Made by a program: the position numbers and the translations under genes. A DNA stretch of 36,123 bases from a bacterium (GTDB taxonomy: Bacteria > Patescibacteriota > Saccharimonadia > Saccharimonadales > Saccharimonadaceae), in the NCBI GenBank assembly GCA_030427525.1, contig JAUIBD010000010.1, positions 1 through 36,123 on the forward strand, in the 5' to 3' direction. How positions within the stretch are numbered: the stretch's first letter is position 1; every line of letters begins with the position of its first letter. Positions 1 to 8,500 of the stretch are shown in pieces. A model generated the notes under the pieces. That model saw only the letters and a program-made list of their open reading frames with translations. It did not search any database and was not told the origin of the DNA.

Positions 1-771
1 TTTTTGCACGGCATGGACACTGCCCACATTGAATGGGGCGATACACTCAACAACCCACTACTGGTAGAGAATGACGGGCTTATGAAGTTTGACGTGACGG
101 TAGCAAACCCACCGTTTTCGCTCAAAAAATGGGGAGCTGAGAGTGCAGATGCCGACCCATATAAACGCTTTTGGCGAGGTATACCTCCAAAAGATAAGGG
201 TGACTATGCATTTATCTCTCATATGATTGAGACGCTCAAGCCGCAGACCGGTCGCATGGCGGTGATTGTACCGCACGGTGTATTGTTTCGTGGTGGCGCA
301 GAGGGTAAAATTCGCCAGCAGCTTATCGAAGAAAACATCATTGACGCGGTTATTGGTCTAGCGCCCGGACTGTTCCAGACAACAGGCATTCCCGTAGCTG
401 TGCTTGTAATTGATCGCTCGCGGGAAAAGGGCGGTGCCCGAGAAAACGACAAAGATATACTATTTATTGAAGCATCGAAGCAGTACAAATCGGGTAAGGC
501 GCAAAACAGCCTCACCCAAGAAAACGCAGATAAGATTTTTGATACGTTTACTGCACGCATGGATGTCGAGAAGTTTGCACACCTCGCCAGCCCAGAAGAA
601 ATCAAGGAAAATGACTACAACCTCAACATCACCCGCTACGTAGACACGTTCGAGGAAGAAGAAGAGGTTGATATCGCTGCAACAATCAAGGCTATCGACG
701 AACTCAATCCTCAGCTCGAAAAACTCGAGGCACAGATGAAGCATTACCTAAAGGAGCTTGGGATCAAATAG
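1..771 (+). CDS. hsdM: Type I restriction-modification DNA methyltransferase subunit HsdM, C-terminal part (5' end outside window)
   Basis: The reading frame is open at the window edge, so this is the C-terminal ~256 residues of the adenine-N6 methyltransferase subunit of a type I RM complex. The catalytic motif IV, NPPF, is visible at nucleotides 106-117 within VANPPFSLKKW. It is followed by the usual HsdM stretch where the target-strand region continues (PHGVLFRGGAEGKIRQ, then IPVAVLVIDR). The C-terminus is a charged helix (ELNPQLEKLEAQMKHYLKEL), typical of HsdM tails that pack against HsdS. It ends in TAG one base before the next ATG, so the operon continues directly. Unusually, hsdS does not follow at once: five small ORFs intervene. 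The methylation target cannot be read from this. Confidence 0.95.
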   Translation, partial: FLHGMDTAHIEWGDTLNNPLLVENDGLMKFDVTVANPPFSLKKWGAESADADPYKRFWRGIPPKDKGDYAFISHMIETLKPQTGRMAVIVPHGVLFRGGAEGKIRQQLIEENIIDAVIGLAPGLFQTTGIPVAVLVIDRSREKGGARENDKDILFIEASKQYKSGKAQNSLTQENADKIFDTFTARMDVEKFAHLASPEEIKENDYNLNITRYVDTFEEEEEVDIAATIKAIDELNPQLEKLEAQMKHYLKELGIK

Positions 772-772
772 A

Positions 773-1162
773 ATGGCTAGGAGGCAGAAGTTTCAAGTAA
801 TTATACCGGCTGACGTAGACCCAACGCCTGAAGTGCACGAAGTGTCTGCTGCGCAAATTGTCGGGCGTTTCCTTGGGGCTGATGTACATTTTATAGCGCG
901 TAACAATTACAAGAGCGCCGATTTAAAAATTAATAACGAACTGTGGGAAATAAAAAGCCCTACCGGAACAGGCAAGCGAAATATCGAGCGTCAGCTGCAG
1001 CTTGCTATGAAGCAGTCGAGCTGTGTCGTATTAGACGCACGGCGATCAAAAATTCACATGGCCAAAATACGGAGCAGACTTGTGTATCAGGCGACTATGA
1101 CAAATAGCCTGAAGAGGCTGCTACTCATTACTAAGTCTGGAAAAGTTGAGGTGATCAAATGA
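773..1162 (+). CDS. Small PD-(D/E)XK nuclease, CdiA C-terminal (tRNase)-like
   Basis: A 129-residue soluble protein. I chose the ATG at 773, one base after the hsdM stop, because a TTG at 758 would leave no room for the AAGGAG at 751-756; initiation is probably coupled to hsdM termination. The core reads D50-LKINNELW-E59-I-K61, a PD-(D/E)XK catalytic triad, preceded by a helix carrying E23 and followed by a helix with Q74. The pattern D...W/Y-E-I/L-K-S/T-P...I..QL..A..Q...VLD is what I recall for the standalone and toxin-borne CdiA_C tRNA nuclease domains. Function as an RNase or DNase is inference. Its place between hsdM and hsdS suggests a role in the RM locus, either an extra nuclease effector or a passenger toxin. 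Confidence 0.7.
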   Translation: MARRQKFQVIIPADVDPTPEVHEVSAAQIVGRFLGADVHFIARNNYKSADLKINNELWEIKSPTGTGKRNIERQLQLAMKQSSCVVLDARRSKIHMAKIRSRLVYQATMTNSLKRLLLITKSGKVEVIK

Positions 1163-1272
1163 ATAGGCTAAAAAATGAAAAGAACCCGACTTGTGTAATC
1201 CAACACTGCCGAGATCTTTATGAATCTATGATACCAAACCATGACCACATTGTCAATAGAGAGGCAGGGTAG
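1159..1272 (+). CDS. 37-residue ORF overlapping the nuclease stop (ATGA)
   Basis: The start codon overlaps the stop of the upstream nuclease gene in an ATGA arrangement. It is preceded by a very good Shine-Dalgarno (GAGGTGA at 1148-1154) at normal spacing. The product is short, polar and rich in His and Asn, with two cysteines five residues apart (TCVIQHC) and a C-terminal HDHIVNREAG. No family is recognised. The overlap and ribosome-binding site argue that it is translated, and make a small partner, immunity or antitoxin role for the upstream nuclease conceivable. That is inference. Alternatively it only couples translation to the membrane gene starting at 1278. Confidence 0.5.
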   Translation: MNRLKNEKNPTCVIQHCRDLYESMIPNHDHIVNREAG

Positions 1273-1277
1273 CTGTA

Positions 1278-1763
1278 ATGGGATTGCTTGCAGATACCCT
1301 CAAGAACCTTGTATCGCGTTTTATAGACCTCTCCGTCAACGAACGCGTAAAAGATTATCGCTCGCAGTTTTTCCGCTATCAAGACATGATGACGCAAGTG
1401 ACGATCGAGACCGACAAGGCGCTGATGACGTTTTCTATCGCGGCGCTGGCAGCACTGGCCGCGCTCAATGACAATGTATTCAAGCCCTACGGATGGCTTT
1501 CGTTTTTGACGCTCACCAGCTTCATATTGGTAGTCGTCACGGTCATGATGGGCTACTACGTGTCAAAAGAGCTGATCAAAGACGCCCAGCGAATCATCAG
1601 CGATAACTTCAAAAAATCGCTCACCACGCCACTGGGCCAAGGGCTCGAGAACGTCAAGTTCGCTCGCCTAAGCGAATGGCTGAACCGTATTAGCCTGAGC
1701 CTGTTTGTAGCCGGGATGATTTTGTTCGTCGTATTAATGGGATGCTATATAAGGGGAGTGTAA
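1278..1763 (+). CDS. Three-helix membrane protein inside the RM operon, unknown function
   Basis: 161 residues. The start at 1278 is preceded by GAGGCAGGG at 1261-1269. An amphipathic N-terminal ~45 residues (NERVKDYRSQFFRYQDMM) is followed by hydrophobic segments at about 49-66, 73-96 and 139-158. A cytosolic-looking charged helix lies between the second and third (SKELIKDAQRIISDNFKKSL). The layout loosely resembles membrane effectors found in defence loci, but I do not recognise a named family and do not claim one. The next gene starts two bases after its stop, so it is operonic. Confidence 0.75.
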   Translation: MGLLADTLKNLVSRFIDLSVNERVKDYRSQFFRYQDMMTQVTIETDKALMTFSIAALAALAALNDNVFKPYGWLSFLTLTSFILVVVTVMMGYYVSKELIKDAQRIISDNFKKSLTTPLGQGLENVKFARLSEWLNRISLSLFVAGMILFVVLMGCYIRGV

Positions 1764-1764
1764 A

Positions 1765-1983
1765 ATGAGTGACGATAACCAATCAGGCCAACAACGTATA
1801 GTAGGAGAAATGTTTGATGCTGCCAACATAGCGCAGCCAGAAGTACCAACCGAAACACGTGGGTTTACGGTCGATAACGTTCAGCAGCCGTTACAAAAGC
1901 CGCAAACTGAAGATAATGGATTTACGAGTGACAATATCCAGCAACCAAATCCGCAACCCGAACAGGAGAAAAATAATGAATAG
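1765..1983 (+). CDS. 72-residue Gln/Pro-rich protein with a repeated GFTxDNxQQP motif
   Basis: It starts two bases after the previous stop, with AAGGGGAG at 1751-1758. The protein is acidic, very rich in Q, N, P and E, and predicted to be disordered, with no membrane segment. It carries two copies of a ten-residue motif, GFTVDNVQQP and GFTSDNIQQP, separated by a QKPQTED linker. An N-terminal helix candidate (RIVGEMFDAANI) precedes them. Its 3' end overlaps the next gene by 8 bases. Repeated short motifs in a disordered chain suggest a tether that binds two copies of a partner, perhaps a neighbouring operon product. This is inference; no homologue is known to me. Confidence 0.7.
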   Translation: MSDDNQSGQQRIVGEMFDAANIAQPEVPTETRGFTVDNVQQPLQKPQTEDNGFTSDNIQQPNPQPEQEKNNE

Positions 1984-2788
1984 CGAGTCAACACAGCCGG
2001 TACAAAAAAAGATTTCCGTCCACGATTTCTATTTTGAAACTCCACTCTATGATGTGATTGAATCGAATGATATTGATGGCAACATATTTTCTGGTACGGT
2101 CGACGGGTTTAGTCATAACGACAAACGGGAAACAACCTACAAAATTGACAAGATTGACTTGCGTGATTATACCTATCGGCTCGATGGTCTGAAAGCCGTA
2201 ACCTTGACAGACAAACGTGCCGATAGGCACGACCTGACCTTCTTTGTTGTAACAACAGATGACAATGAGCGCATTGTGAAGGTGGGACAAATCCCGTCGT
2301 TGGCAACGGTCCAGTATGCGGATATTGTGGAAAAATACCAGGCTGTAATGAACAAAGCCGATATGTTCATGCTCAAACGTGCTATTGGGCTGGCGGCGCA
2401 TGGTACCGGAATTGGTTCGTATGTGTACCTACGGCGCATACTAGAGAATCTTATCAATGAAACGTTCGCGAGTCATACAGACGACATTGAACTGAAAGAG
2501 GAAGATTTCGGAAAACTCCGCACGAAAGAAAAAATCCAAAAACTCAAAAAGTTTCTGCCTGCAAGTATGGCAAAGCTAACGCCGCTGTACGGCATACTGT
2601 CAAAAGGCATTCATGAGCTGACCGAGCAAGAGTGCTTGGCCTACTTCGACACCATGAAGCTCGCTATCGAGCTGATATTGCGTCAGAAGATCGAGCAAAA
2701 ACGTCAGCAAGACGAAGAAAACGAAACAATTCGCCGTATGCAAGCAGCTTCACAGCAGCTCTTGCAGAAAGAGAAGAAAGATGACTAG
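1976..2788 (+). CDS. RM-operon protein of unknown function, helical C-terminal half
   Basis: 270 residues from the ATG at 1976, chosen because AGGAG at 1964-1968 is ideally spaced. An upstream in-frame start (1859) would run entirely through the previous gene. The N-terminal ~120 residues look beta-rich. The C-terminal half is helical and contains AHGTGIGSYVYLRRILENLI followed by charged helices (EKIQKLKKFLPASM, then GILSKGIHELTEQE). This style of helix (GIGsYvYLRRilE.LI) recurs in uncharacterised proteins linked to restriction loci, and a HEPN-like or DUF4145-like fold is possible but unproven. The gene overlaps both neighbours by 8 bases, showing translational coupling with hsdS. Confidence 0.7.
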   Translation: MNSESTQPVQKKISVHDFYFETPLYDVIESNDIDGNIFSGTVDGFSHNDKRETTYKIDKIDLRDYTYRLDGLKAVTLTDKRADRHDLTFFVVTTDDNERIVKVGQIPSLATVQYADIVEKYQAVMNKADMFMLKRAIGLAAHGTGIGSYVYLRRILENLINETFASHTDDIELKEEDFGKLRTKEKIQKLKKFLPASMAKLTPLYGILSKGIHELTEQECLAYFDTMKLAIELILRQKIEQKRQQDEENETIRRMQAASQQLLQKEKKDD

Positions 2789-4022
2789 CTGGCAGACAAA
2801 AAAACTCGGTGAGCTGTCAAAGGTACAGACGGGTCCATTCGGCGCACAGTTGCATGAAAAAGACTACGTAAAGACTAACGGTACTCCAATTATTACCGTC
2901 GAAAATCTTTCTGGCGGAATTGTGAAGTTGCTACAGAGTACACCACTCGTATCTGACAGTGACAAGGCCAGGCTGCATCGCTATGTACTCAGAGAGGGCG
3001 ATATTGTATTCAGCCGTGTAGGATCCGTCGATAGGTCGGCATACGTTACGAGAAGTGCTGATGGTTGGATGTTCTCGGGACGACTACTGCGGGTACATCC
3101 CAGTGAAAAACTAGATGCAAAGTACTTGAATTATCATCTGAACAACGAGCGGACTAAAAACCTCATCCGTAATCTTGCAGTCGGAGGCACTATGCCTTCG
3201 CTAAATACTGAGATTTTGAACTTCGTCCCTATACATTTTCCCGAAAAACCAGAGCAGGAGCGGATTGTGGAGGTTTTGGAGGTTTGGGATGAGTATATCG
3301 AGAAGCTGGAGCAGAAGATTGCGCTGAAGGAGCAGCTTAAAAACGGCTTGATGCAGCAACTCCTCATCGGTAAACTACGCCTGCCCGGTTTTGTTGGCAA
3401 TTGGCAGACACGCAGAGTGAGCGAACTAGTTGATGTCAAAAAGGGTTCTGGGCTTTCTAAGGACACTTTGAGCTCAGATGGAGCGGAATGTGTACTTTAC
3501 GGAGAAATATATACAAAATACGACGAGATTATTGATAGCGTGGAGAGTCGCACCTTGACGAAAACAGGAGTCACATCAAAAAGTGGCGATATTTTAATCC
3601 CTGCATCGACCACCACTAGCAATCTCGATGTTGCAACAGCTGCATGTATCACAAAAAGTGGTGTGCTACTTGGCGGCGACATTAACATACTCAGACCAAA
3701 GGTTGAGTTGAATGGTGAATTTATTGCGCTCCTACTGTCGCGAGCCGAAAAGTATAATTTAGCGAAACGCGCGCAAGGAATAACCATCGTACATCTTTAC
3801 GGGAAAGATGTGGCTAAGATGAAAATCAGTATTCCCGATACCGAAGAGCAAGATGAAATTGTCAAAATTTACGAAATAGCTAGAGAGGAGCTGCGTATAC
3901 TGAAGAATGAGCTTTCAAACTTGAAACAGCAGAAAAAATACCTCCTCAAAAACCTCATCACTGGCACGATCCGGACACCCGAAGACTTGAAGCCGCTTGT
4001 ACAGGGTGGGGTGAAATCATGA
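2781..4022 (+). CDS. hsdS: Type I restriction-modification specificity subunit HsdS
   Basis: 413 residues, the DNA-recognition subunit shared by the methylase and restriction complexes. The usual two-fold plan is visible. Target recognition domain 1 begins WQTKKLGELSKVQTGPFG. A central conserved coiled coil follows (PEQERIVEVLEVWDEYIEKLEQKIALKE, ending LLIGKLRLPG). TRD2 begins WQTRRVSELVDVKKGSGL, and a second coiled coil (EEQDEIVKIYEIAREELRILK) ends LLKNLITGTIRTP. Both TRDs look complete, so a bipartite target is expected. The start overlaps the preceding stop by 8 bases and the stop overlaps hsdR in ATGA. I saw no simple repeat or inverted duplicate suggesting phase variation. Confidence 0.95.
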   Translation: MTSWQTKKLGELSKVQTGPFGAQLHEKDYVKTNGTPIITVENLSGGIVKLLQSTPLVSDSDKARLHRYVLREGDIVFSRVGSVDRSAYVTRSADGWMFSGRLLRVHPSEKLDAKYLNYHLNNERTKNLIRNLAVGGTMPSLNTEILNFVPIHFPEKPEQERIVEVLEVWDEYIEKLEQKIALKEQLKNGLMQQLLIGKLRLPGFVGNWQTRRVSELVDVKKGSGLSKDTLSSDGAECVLYGEIYTKYDEIIDSVESRTLTKTGVTSKSGDILIPASTTTSNLDVATAACITKSGVLLGGDINILRPKVELNGEFIALLLSRAEKYNLAKRAQGITIVHLYGKDVAKMKISIPDTEEQDEIVKIYEIAREELRILKNELSNLKQQKKYLLKNLITGTIRTPEDLKPLVQGGVKS

Positions 4023-7000
4023 GTATGGACAATGTAAACTTCGACGAAGCAAAGCAGTCTCAGCTGCCAGCAGTAGAACTGCTGATCAACCTCGGCTGGG
4101 AGTATCTACCAGCGAGTGAGGCGCTGGCGCTTCGTGGTGATGACGATAGTAAAATACTACTGGGCCACGTGTTGCGCCGTAGTCTGATGCGCATCAATAG
4201 TTACGAGCATGCCGGGCAAACACACCAGTTCAGCGAAAGTGCACTGGCTACCAAAGTCGACGAGCTAGAGAGCACGCGCGTAGAAGGCATTATCGATACC
4301 AGCCGAGACATCACCGATACTATCATGCCCAAGCTTGGTGGTAGTAGTATAGAGGTTTTTCATGAGGGCCAGCACGAGAGCAAAAGTATCCGCTACATCG
4401 ACTTCGATAACCCAGCAAACAACGAATACCACGTGACGGTAGAGTACAAAGTGACTGGGCGCGAAGCGATACGTTGCGATATAGTATGTTTTGTAAACGG
4501 CATCCCGCTGGTACATATCGAAAACAAGAAATCGAGCGTCGGCTACCAAAAAGCCATCGCCCAACTGCTGCGCTACCAGCAGCCTGACCAAGCACCAAAG
4601 CTGTTCGTTTACGAGCAGTTACTCATGGCGATGGACGCCGAACATGCGGTGTATGGCACGACAGGCACGCCCGAAAAGTTCTATGCCTCGTGGCGCGAAA
4701 AAGACATGCCTGTGCAGCAAGTGCATGCAGCGATTCACCAACTGATTTCCCAGCCAATCGAGCCGAGCATTTACAAACAGATACTCCGCGATCTCAACGG
4801 CGCAACACATGGTGTGAAGCAACTGCTGGCGCGGAGCATTATGCCGCAAGACGAAGCAATCTACGGCATGTTGCGCCAGGACCGATTGCTTGACATCGTT
4901 AAAAATTTCGTATTTTATGACGGCGCGATCAAAAAAGTCGCCCGCTACCAGCAGTTTTTTGCCATCAAACGAATGCTCGAGCGCGTGCAGCAAACCGAGC
5001 CGACTAAGTACGGTACTCGCCACAAAGGTGGCATTGTTTGGCATACGCAAGGCTCGGGCAAAAGCCTAACTATGGTGCTGTTTGTGCGGGCGCTGATAGA
5101 GCAAGCAGATATTACCAATTCGCGCATACTGGTGGTCACTGACCGTATAGACCTCGACAAGCAGATTAAAAAGACCTTCAAAAACGCTGGGCTGAAGAAA
5201 AAGGTCAAGCAAATGACCAGCGGGACTGACTTGCTGCAGCATATCAAAGACAAAGATACCAGTGTGCTGACGACACTGATCCACAAATTCGAAAGTGCCG
5301 GTAAACGTCGCGCAGATTTTCTGGATACCGACGATAATATCTATGTGCTGATCGACGAAGCGCATCGTAGTCAGGGCGGTGATGCCAATATGGAAATGCT
5401 CCGCGTGATCCCGAATGCTTGCGTGATTGCATTTACTGGTACGCCGCTGTTGAAAAACGACACATCGGTGACAAAATTCGGTACATTCATCGACCGCTAT
5501 ACTATCGACGATGCGCTAGCTGATAAAATCGTCCTGCCGCTCATCTATGAAGGGCGCTATGTAGCAATGGATCAAAATGCTGCGCGCGTGGACACACTGA
5601 CCGACCGCGTGAGTGAAGATTTGTCTGCCAAAGATAAATACAAGCTTCAAAAGCGTATCGAGACTAAAACTATTGCCGCCAACCCAAGTCGCATCGAAGA
5701 GATTTGCGTGGACATCGAAAAGCACTACACGCAGTATTTCCAACATACTGGACTGAAGGGGCAGATAGTCGCGCCGAATAAACCAGCAGCGCTACTGATG
5801 CAGCAATATTTTGAGCGGCGCGGCAAAGTGCAGACTGCACTGGTGCTGAGCGATGAAAACGGCGAAATCAGCGAAGAAGACCAGAAGAAGAAAGAAGTAG
5901 CCGACTATCTAAAAGTCATCAAGGCAAAGTATGCTGGGCTAAAACCCTATGAAGAGACGATGATCGAGGATTTCAAAAACAACCCTGAAGGCGTGGAGCT
6001 GCTGATCGTCGTCGATAAACTCCTGACTGGATTTGATGCCCCACGCAACACCGTGTTATACCTAGCCAAGCGGCTAAGAGACCACAATCTGCTACAGGCA
6101 ATTGCGCGCGTAAACCGCCTGTACGAAAACCCTGCCTACCCAAAAACGAGCGGATTTATCATCGACTACTCCGAAAATGCGGCTAATATCCATAGTGCAA
6201 TGCAATTGTTCGGCAATTTCGATGAGGCTGACGTACAAAACACCCTGATAGACGTTGACGAAAAGATTCACGAACTGTCACAAAAACACGCCGATATGCT
6301 GGCGATGTTTACTGGCGTCAGCCAAGATTCGCATGCGTACATAGAACACTTGCGCGACGAGCCAACGCGCAAACTATTCAAAGACAAGTACAACGAGCTG
6401 CTGCAGACGTACGAGGAATGCCGTGCGCTACGGAGTTTTGCTGAAAAGGTAAGTGGCGATGACCTAGAGCGTTACCGGCGCGATGTCAAAAAATTTGCCG
6501 AGCTAAAAAAGAACGCCGAGCTGCAATATGGCGACCAAGTAGACCTGAAGCAATACGAACGTGAAATCGGCCGTATACTCGACCAGTATGTGACTGCCGA
6601 GCAAGCGCAAATAATGACAGACCAGATAGAAGTAACCAATCGCGCCGAGCTGGACGAAGCGATAGAACAACTGGGTGATACGAAGTCGAAAGCCGAGGCA
6701 ATTGCCGCCCAAACAACGCGACGCATAAGCGAACGCCGCCGTGAAGACGAATCCTTATATGCGAGGTTTTCTGAGCGCATTGCTGAAATTCTACGCGCTA
6801 TGCACGAAAAGAAGCTAGCTGATATAGAAGCCCTTAAAATGCTACGTGAAGTTGAAGCAGAAGTCGATGCGAAACGCGACGATAGCTTGCCAGAAGCAGT
6901 TGCAAGCGTCCGTGGTGCCGACGTGCTTTACCGAAATCTGCAAGACAAACTACCAAAACTTGATGAGAACACATATCGACAAGTCGTACTTGGGATGACC

Positions 7001-7201
7001 GACGTATTGCAGTCGTATGCACGTGTAGATTGGTGGCGTAACTACGAAACGAAACGCCAAATGCGCTCGCACCTTGATGACTATTTATATGAAGATGTCA
7101 GCCAAAAGCGCGGTATTTCTTTGAGCTATGATGAAATTGAGCAGATTATCGAACAAGTGATGACGATAGCCGAAAATAACCATTCGCTGTACGGAGCGTA
7201 G
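4019..7201 (+). CDS. hsdR: Type I restriction enzyme endonuclease/translocase subunit HsdR
   Basis: 1060 residues, full family length. The N-terminal nuclease carries D154 (RCDIVCFVNG) and E168-N-K170 (VHIENKKSS), the PD-(D/E)XK site. The superfamily 2 translocase follows: Walker A TQGSGKS at 343-349, DEAH at 446-449 (VLIDEAHRSQGG), motif III TGTP at 473-476 and motif VI QAIARVNR at 693-700. A long charged helical C-terminus (about 780-1060) would dock on the methylase core. All key residues are present, so restriction should be active. The ATG at 4019 overlaps the hsdS stop. Confidence 0.96.
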   Translation: MSMDNVNFDEAKQSQLPAVELLINLGWEYLPASEALALRGDDDSKILLGHVLRRSLMRINSYEHAGQTHQFSESALATKVDELESTRVEGIIDTSRDITDTIMPKLGGSSIEVFHEGQHESKSIRYIDFDNPANNEYHVTVEYKVTGREAIRCDIVCFVNGIPLVHIENKKSSVGYQKAIAQLLRYQQPDQAPKLFVYEQLLMAMDAEHAVYGTTGTPEKFYASWREKDMPVQQVHAAIHQLISQPIEPSIYKQILRDLNGATHGVKQLLARSIMPQDEAIYGMLRQDRLLDIVKNFVFYDGAIKKVARYQQFFAIKRMLERVQQTEPTKYGTRHKGGIVWHTQGSGKSLTMVLFVRALIEQADITNSRILVVTDRIDLDKQIKKTFKNAGLKKKVKQMTSGTDLLQHIKDKDTSVLTTLIHKFESAGKRRADFLDTDDNIYVLIDEAHRSQGGDANMEMLRVIPNACVIAFTGTPLLKNDTSVTKFGTFIDRYTIDDALADKIVLPLIYEGRYVAMDQNAARVDTLTDRVSEDLSAKDKYKLQKRIETKTIAANPSRIEEICVDIEKHYTQYFQHTGLKGQIVAPNKPAALLMQQYFERRGKVQTALVLSDENGEISEEDQKKKEVADYLKVIKAKYAGLKPYEETMIEDFKNNPEGVELLIVVDKLLTGFDAPRNTVLYLAKRLRDHNLLQAIARVNRLYENPAYPKTSGFIIDYSENAANIHSAMQLFGNFDEADVQNTLIDVDEKIHELSQKHADMLAMFTGVSQDSHAYIEHLRDEPTRKLFKDKYNELLQTYEECRALRSFAEKVSGDDLERYRRDVKKFAELKKNAELQYGDQVDLKQYEREIGRILDQYVTAEQAQIMTDQIEVTNRAELDEAIEQLGDTKSKAEAIAAQTTRRISERRREDESLYARFSERIAEILRAMHEKKLADIEALKMLREVEAEVDAKRDDSLPEAVASVRGADVLYRNLQDKLPKLDENTYRQVVLGMTDVLQSYARVDWWRNYETKRQMRSHLDDYLYEDVSQKRGISLSYDEIEQIIEQVMTIAENNHSLYGA

Positions 7202-7203
7202 AC

Positions 7204-7905
7204 GTGAAACAAGTATTTGAGTACGGTAAGTATTCATACGACTACTACATTGAATTCGCCGAACGTAAAACGCTCGGGCTTGAAGTGTTACCCGACCTGC
7301 GTATTATTGCCAAAGTTCCGCTCGATGCGACGATTGATGAAATTGAGGCATTTTTGGTGCGTAAGTGGAAATGGCTCTATAAACAACTAGCAGAATTGAA
7401 GAAAATGAATAAGTTGCAAGCCGAGCGCCGGTATGTATCGGGTGAATCATACTACTACCTCGGTCGCCAGTATATGCTGCTGGTAGAGAAAGGTATGAAT
7501 GATGTTGTAAAACTGGAACGCGGTAAGTTGCGTTTGAATACAACAAAATCCACAAGAGATAGCATTCACAATGAGCGCCTACTCCGTGAATGGTATGAGT
7601 ATCGGCGGGATCGTATATTCAAGCAAGAATATTTAAAAGCCTTAAAATATTTTGACTATCCACAGATTCCCCAGCTCGGCCAGCGTGTCATGGCGCGTCG
7701 GTGGGGAAGCTACACAAGCGATGGCAAAGTTCTACTAAACCCGCGCCTCATTGAAGCGCCGCGCGAAGCGATCTTTTATGTATGCGTACACGAGTTATGC
7801 CACAAAATCAGTCACAAACACAATGAGTTATTCTATCGCGAACTTAACAATCGATTGCCTAATTGGCAGAGGATTAAAGACTCGCTAGAAATAAGACACG
7901 GGTAG
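7204..7905 (+). CDS. YgjP-type (DUF45/M48-like) zinc metallopeptidase
   Basis: 233 residues from a GTG start at 7204, two bases after the hsdR stop, with a CGGAG upstream. The zinc site is HELCH at 196-200, with a third ligand most likely H206 in the conserved HKHNELFY context. The preceding RRWGSYTSDGKVLLNPRLIEAP is the diagnostic YgjP strand (WGS...G.i.lN..Li..P). These soluble proteases are repeatedly encoded next to type I RM genes. Whether they process RM subunits is not established. As the last gene of the RM operon it presumably shares its transcript. Confidence 0.9.
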   Translation: MKQVFEYGKYSYDYYIEFAERKTLGLEVLPDLRIIAKVPLDATIDEIEAFLVRKWKWLYKQLAELKKMNKLQAERRYVSGESYYYLGRQYMLLVEKGMNDVVKLERGKLRLNTTKSTRDSIHNERLLREWYEYRRDRIFKQEYLKALKYFDYPQIPQLGQRVMARRWGSYTSDGKVLLNPRLIEAPREAIFYVCVHELCHKISHKHNELFYRELNNRLPNWQRIKDSLEIRHG

Positions 7906-8010
7906 TTCGGTGGCGCAAGGGAAATCTTACAGAGCACTTCAAGCTATATAACATCTATATCCAGCCGCTGAAGCTTGACCTTGAGATCTTCAGCATGATC
8001 TAATAAATCC

Positions 8011-8445
8011 ATGCCAGGATTGAATAAACAATTTGGTGATGAGGGCGAGCGGGAAGTCGTGGAACTTATAAAATGCCCGAATTGCGGCAAAGAATTGATG
8101 CTACTACCGCCAAACTACCCAATGAATGACGTGCAATGCACAGGCTGCATTTTTCGAGCGCAGATAAAAACTAACCGTTCAAAGCCCAAGGCAACAATTT
8201 TTGGTGCTGGCTGGGATGTGACTGAAAAAACACTAAAATCTGGCTACCTAATGCCGCCGCTGATCGCAAATTTCAAGTGGGAAGATAAGGAAGGCGTTCA
8301 TCATAAAATTATATTTTATCCTTTTATACCTAAAACAAACCTAAAGCACCGAAAACTTTCCGAAACTGCCCGTAGAGCAAACTATAAAATGTTTAATTAT
8401 ATCAGCCTGGATAAGTTACCAAACTTTGTTTTGTATGAAAAATAA
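8011..8445 (+). CDS. Four-cysteine PD-(D/E)XK-like protein resembling DpnI/DRP nucleases
   Basis: 144 residues with no clear Shine-Dalgarno. A zinc-ribbon-like set C22-x2-C25 and C43-x2-C46 surrounds D40, and is followed by Q51-I-K53. In DpnI and DAM-replacing proteins the order is CPxCG, D, CxxC, then E/Q-x-K, which matches closely (CPNCGKEL...NDVQCTGCIFRAQIKT). The N-terminal GDEGEREVVELI supplies the usual acidic helix. The catalytic Glu is replaced by Gln, as happens in some members, so activity is uncertain. The remaining ~90 residues (IFYPFIPKTNL...) are unfamiliar. Placement directly after an RM operon supports a DNA-modification-sensing role, by inference. Confidence 0.55.
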   Translation: MPGLNKQFGDEGEREVVELIKCPNCGKELMLLPPNYPMNDVQCTGCIFRAQIKTNRSKPKATIFGAGWDVTEKTLKSGYLMPPLIANFKWEDKEGVHHKIIFYPFIPKTNLKHRKLSETARRANYKMFNYISLDKLPNFVLYEK

Positions 8446-8500
8446 ACTAAGATGCAAGAGTAAGACAAAACCCTGCTGATAAAAGACTGGAGATAGATAC

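Noticed and set aside
1278-1763. Assignment of the membrane protein to the SLATT defence-effector family
   Set aside because: The helix order only loosely fits and I saw no diagnostic motif, so it is left as unknown.
7878-8003. An open frame of about 41 codons with protein-like sequence (HFKLYNIYIQPLKLDLEIF) after the YgjP gene
   Set aside because: It has no start codon or ribosome site, and the YgjP reading frame ends normally, so a frameshift cannot be shown. It could be a decayed tail of an unknown gene.
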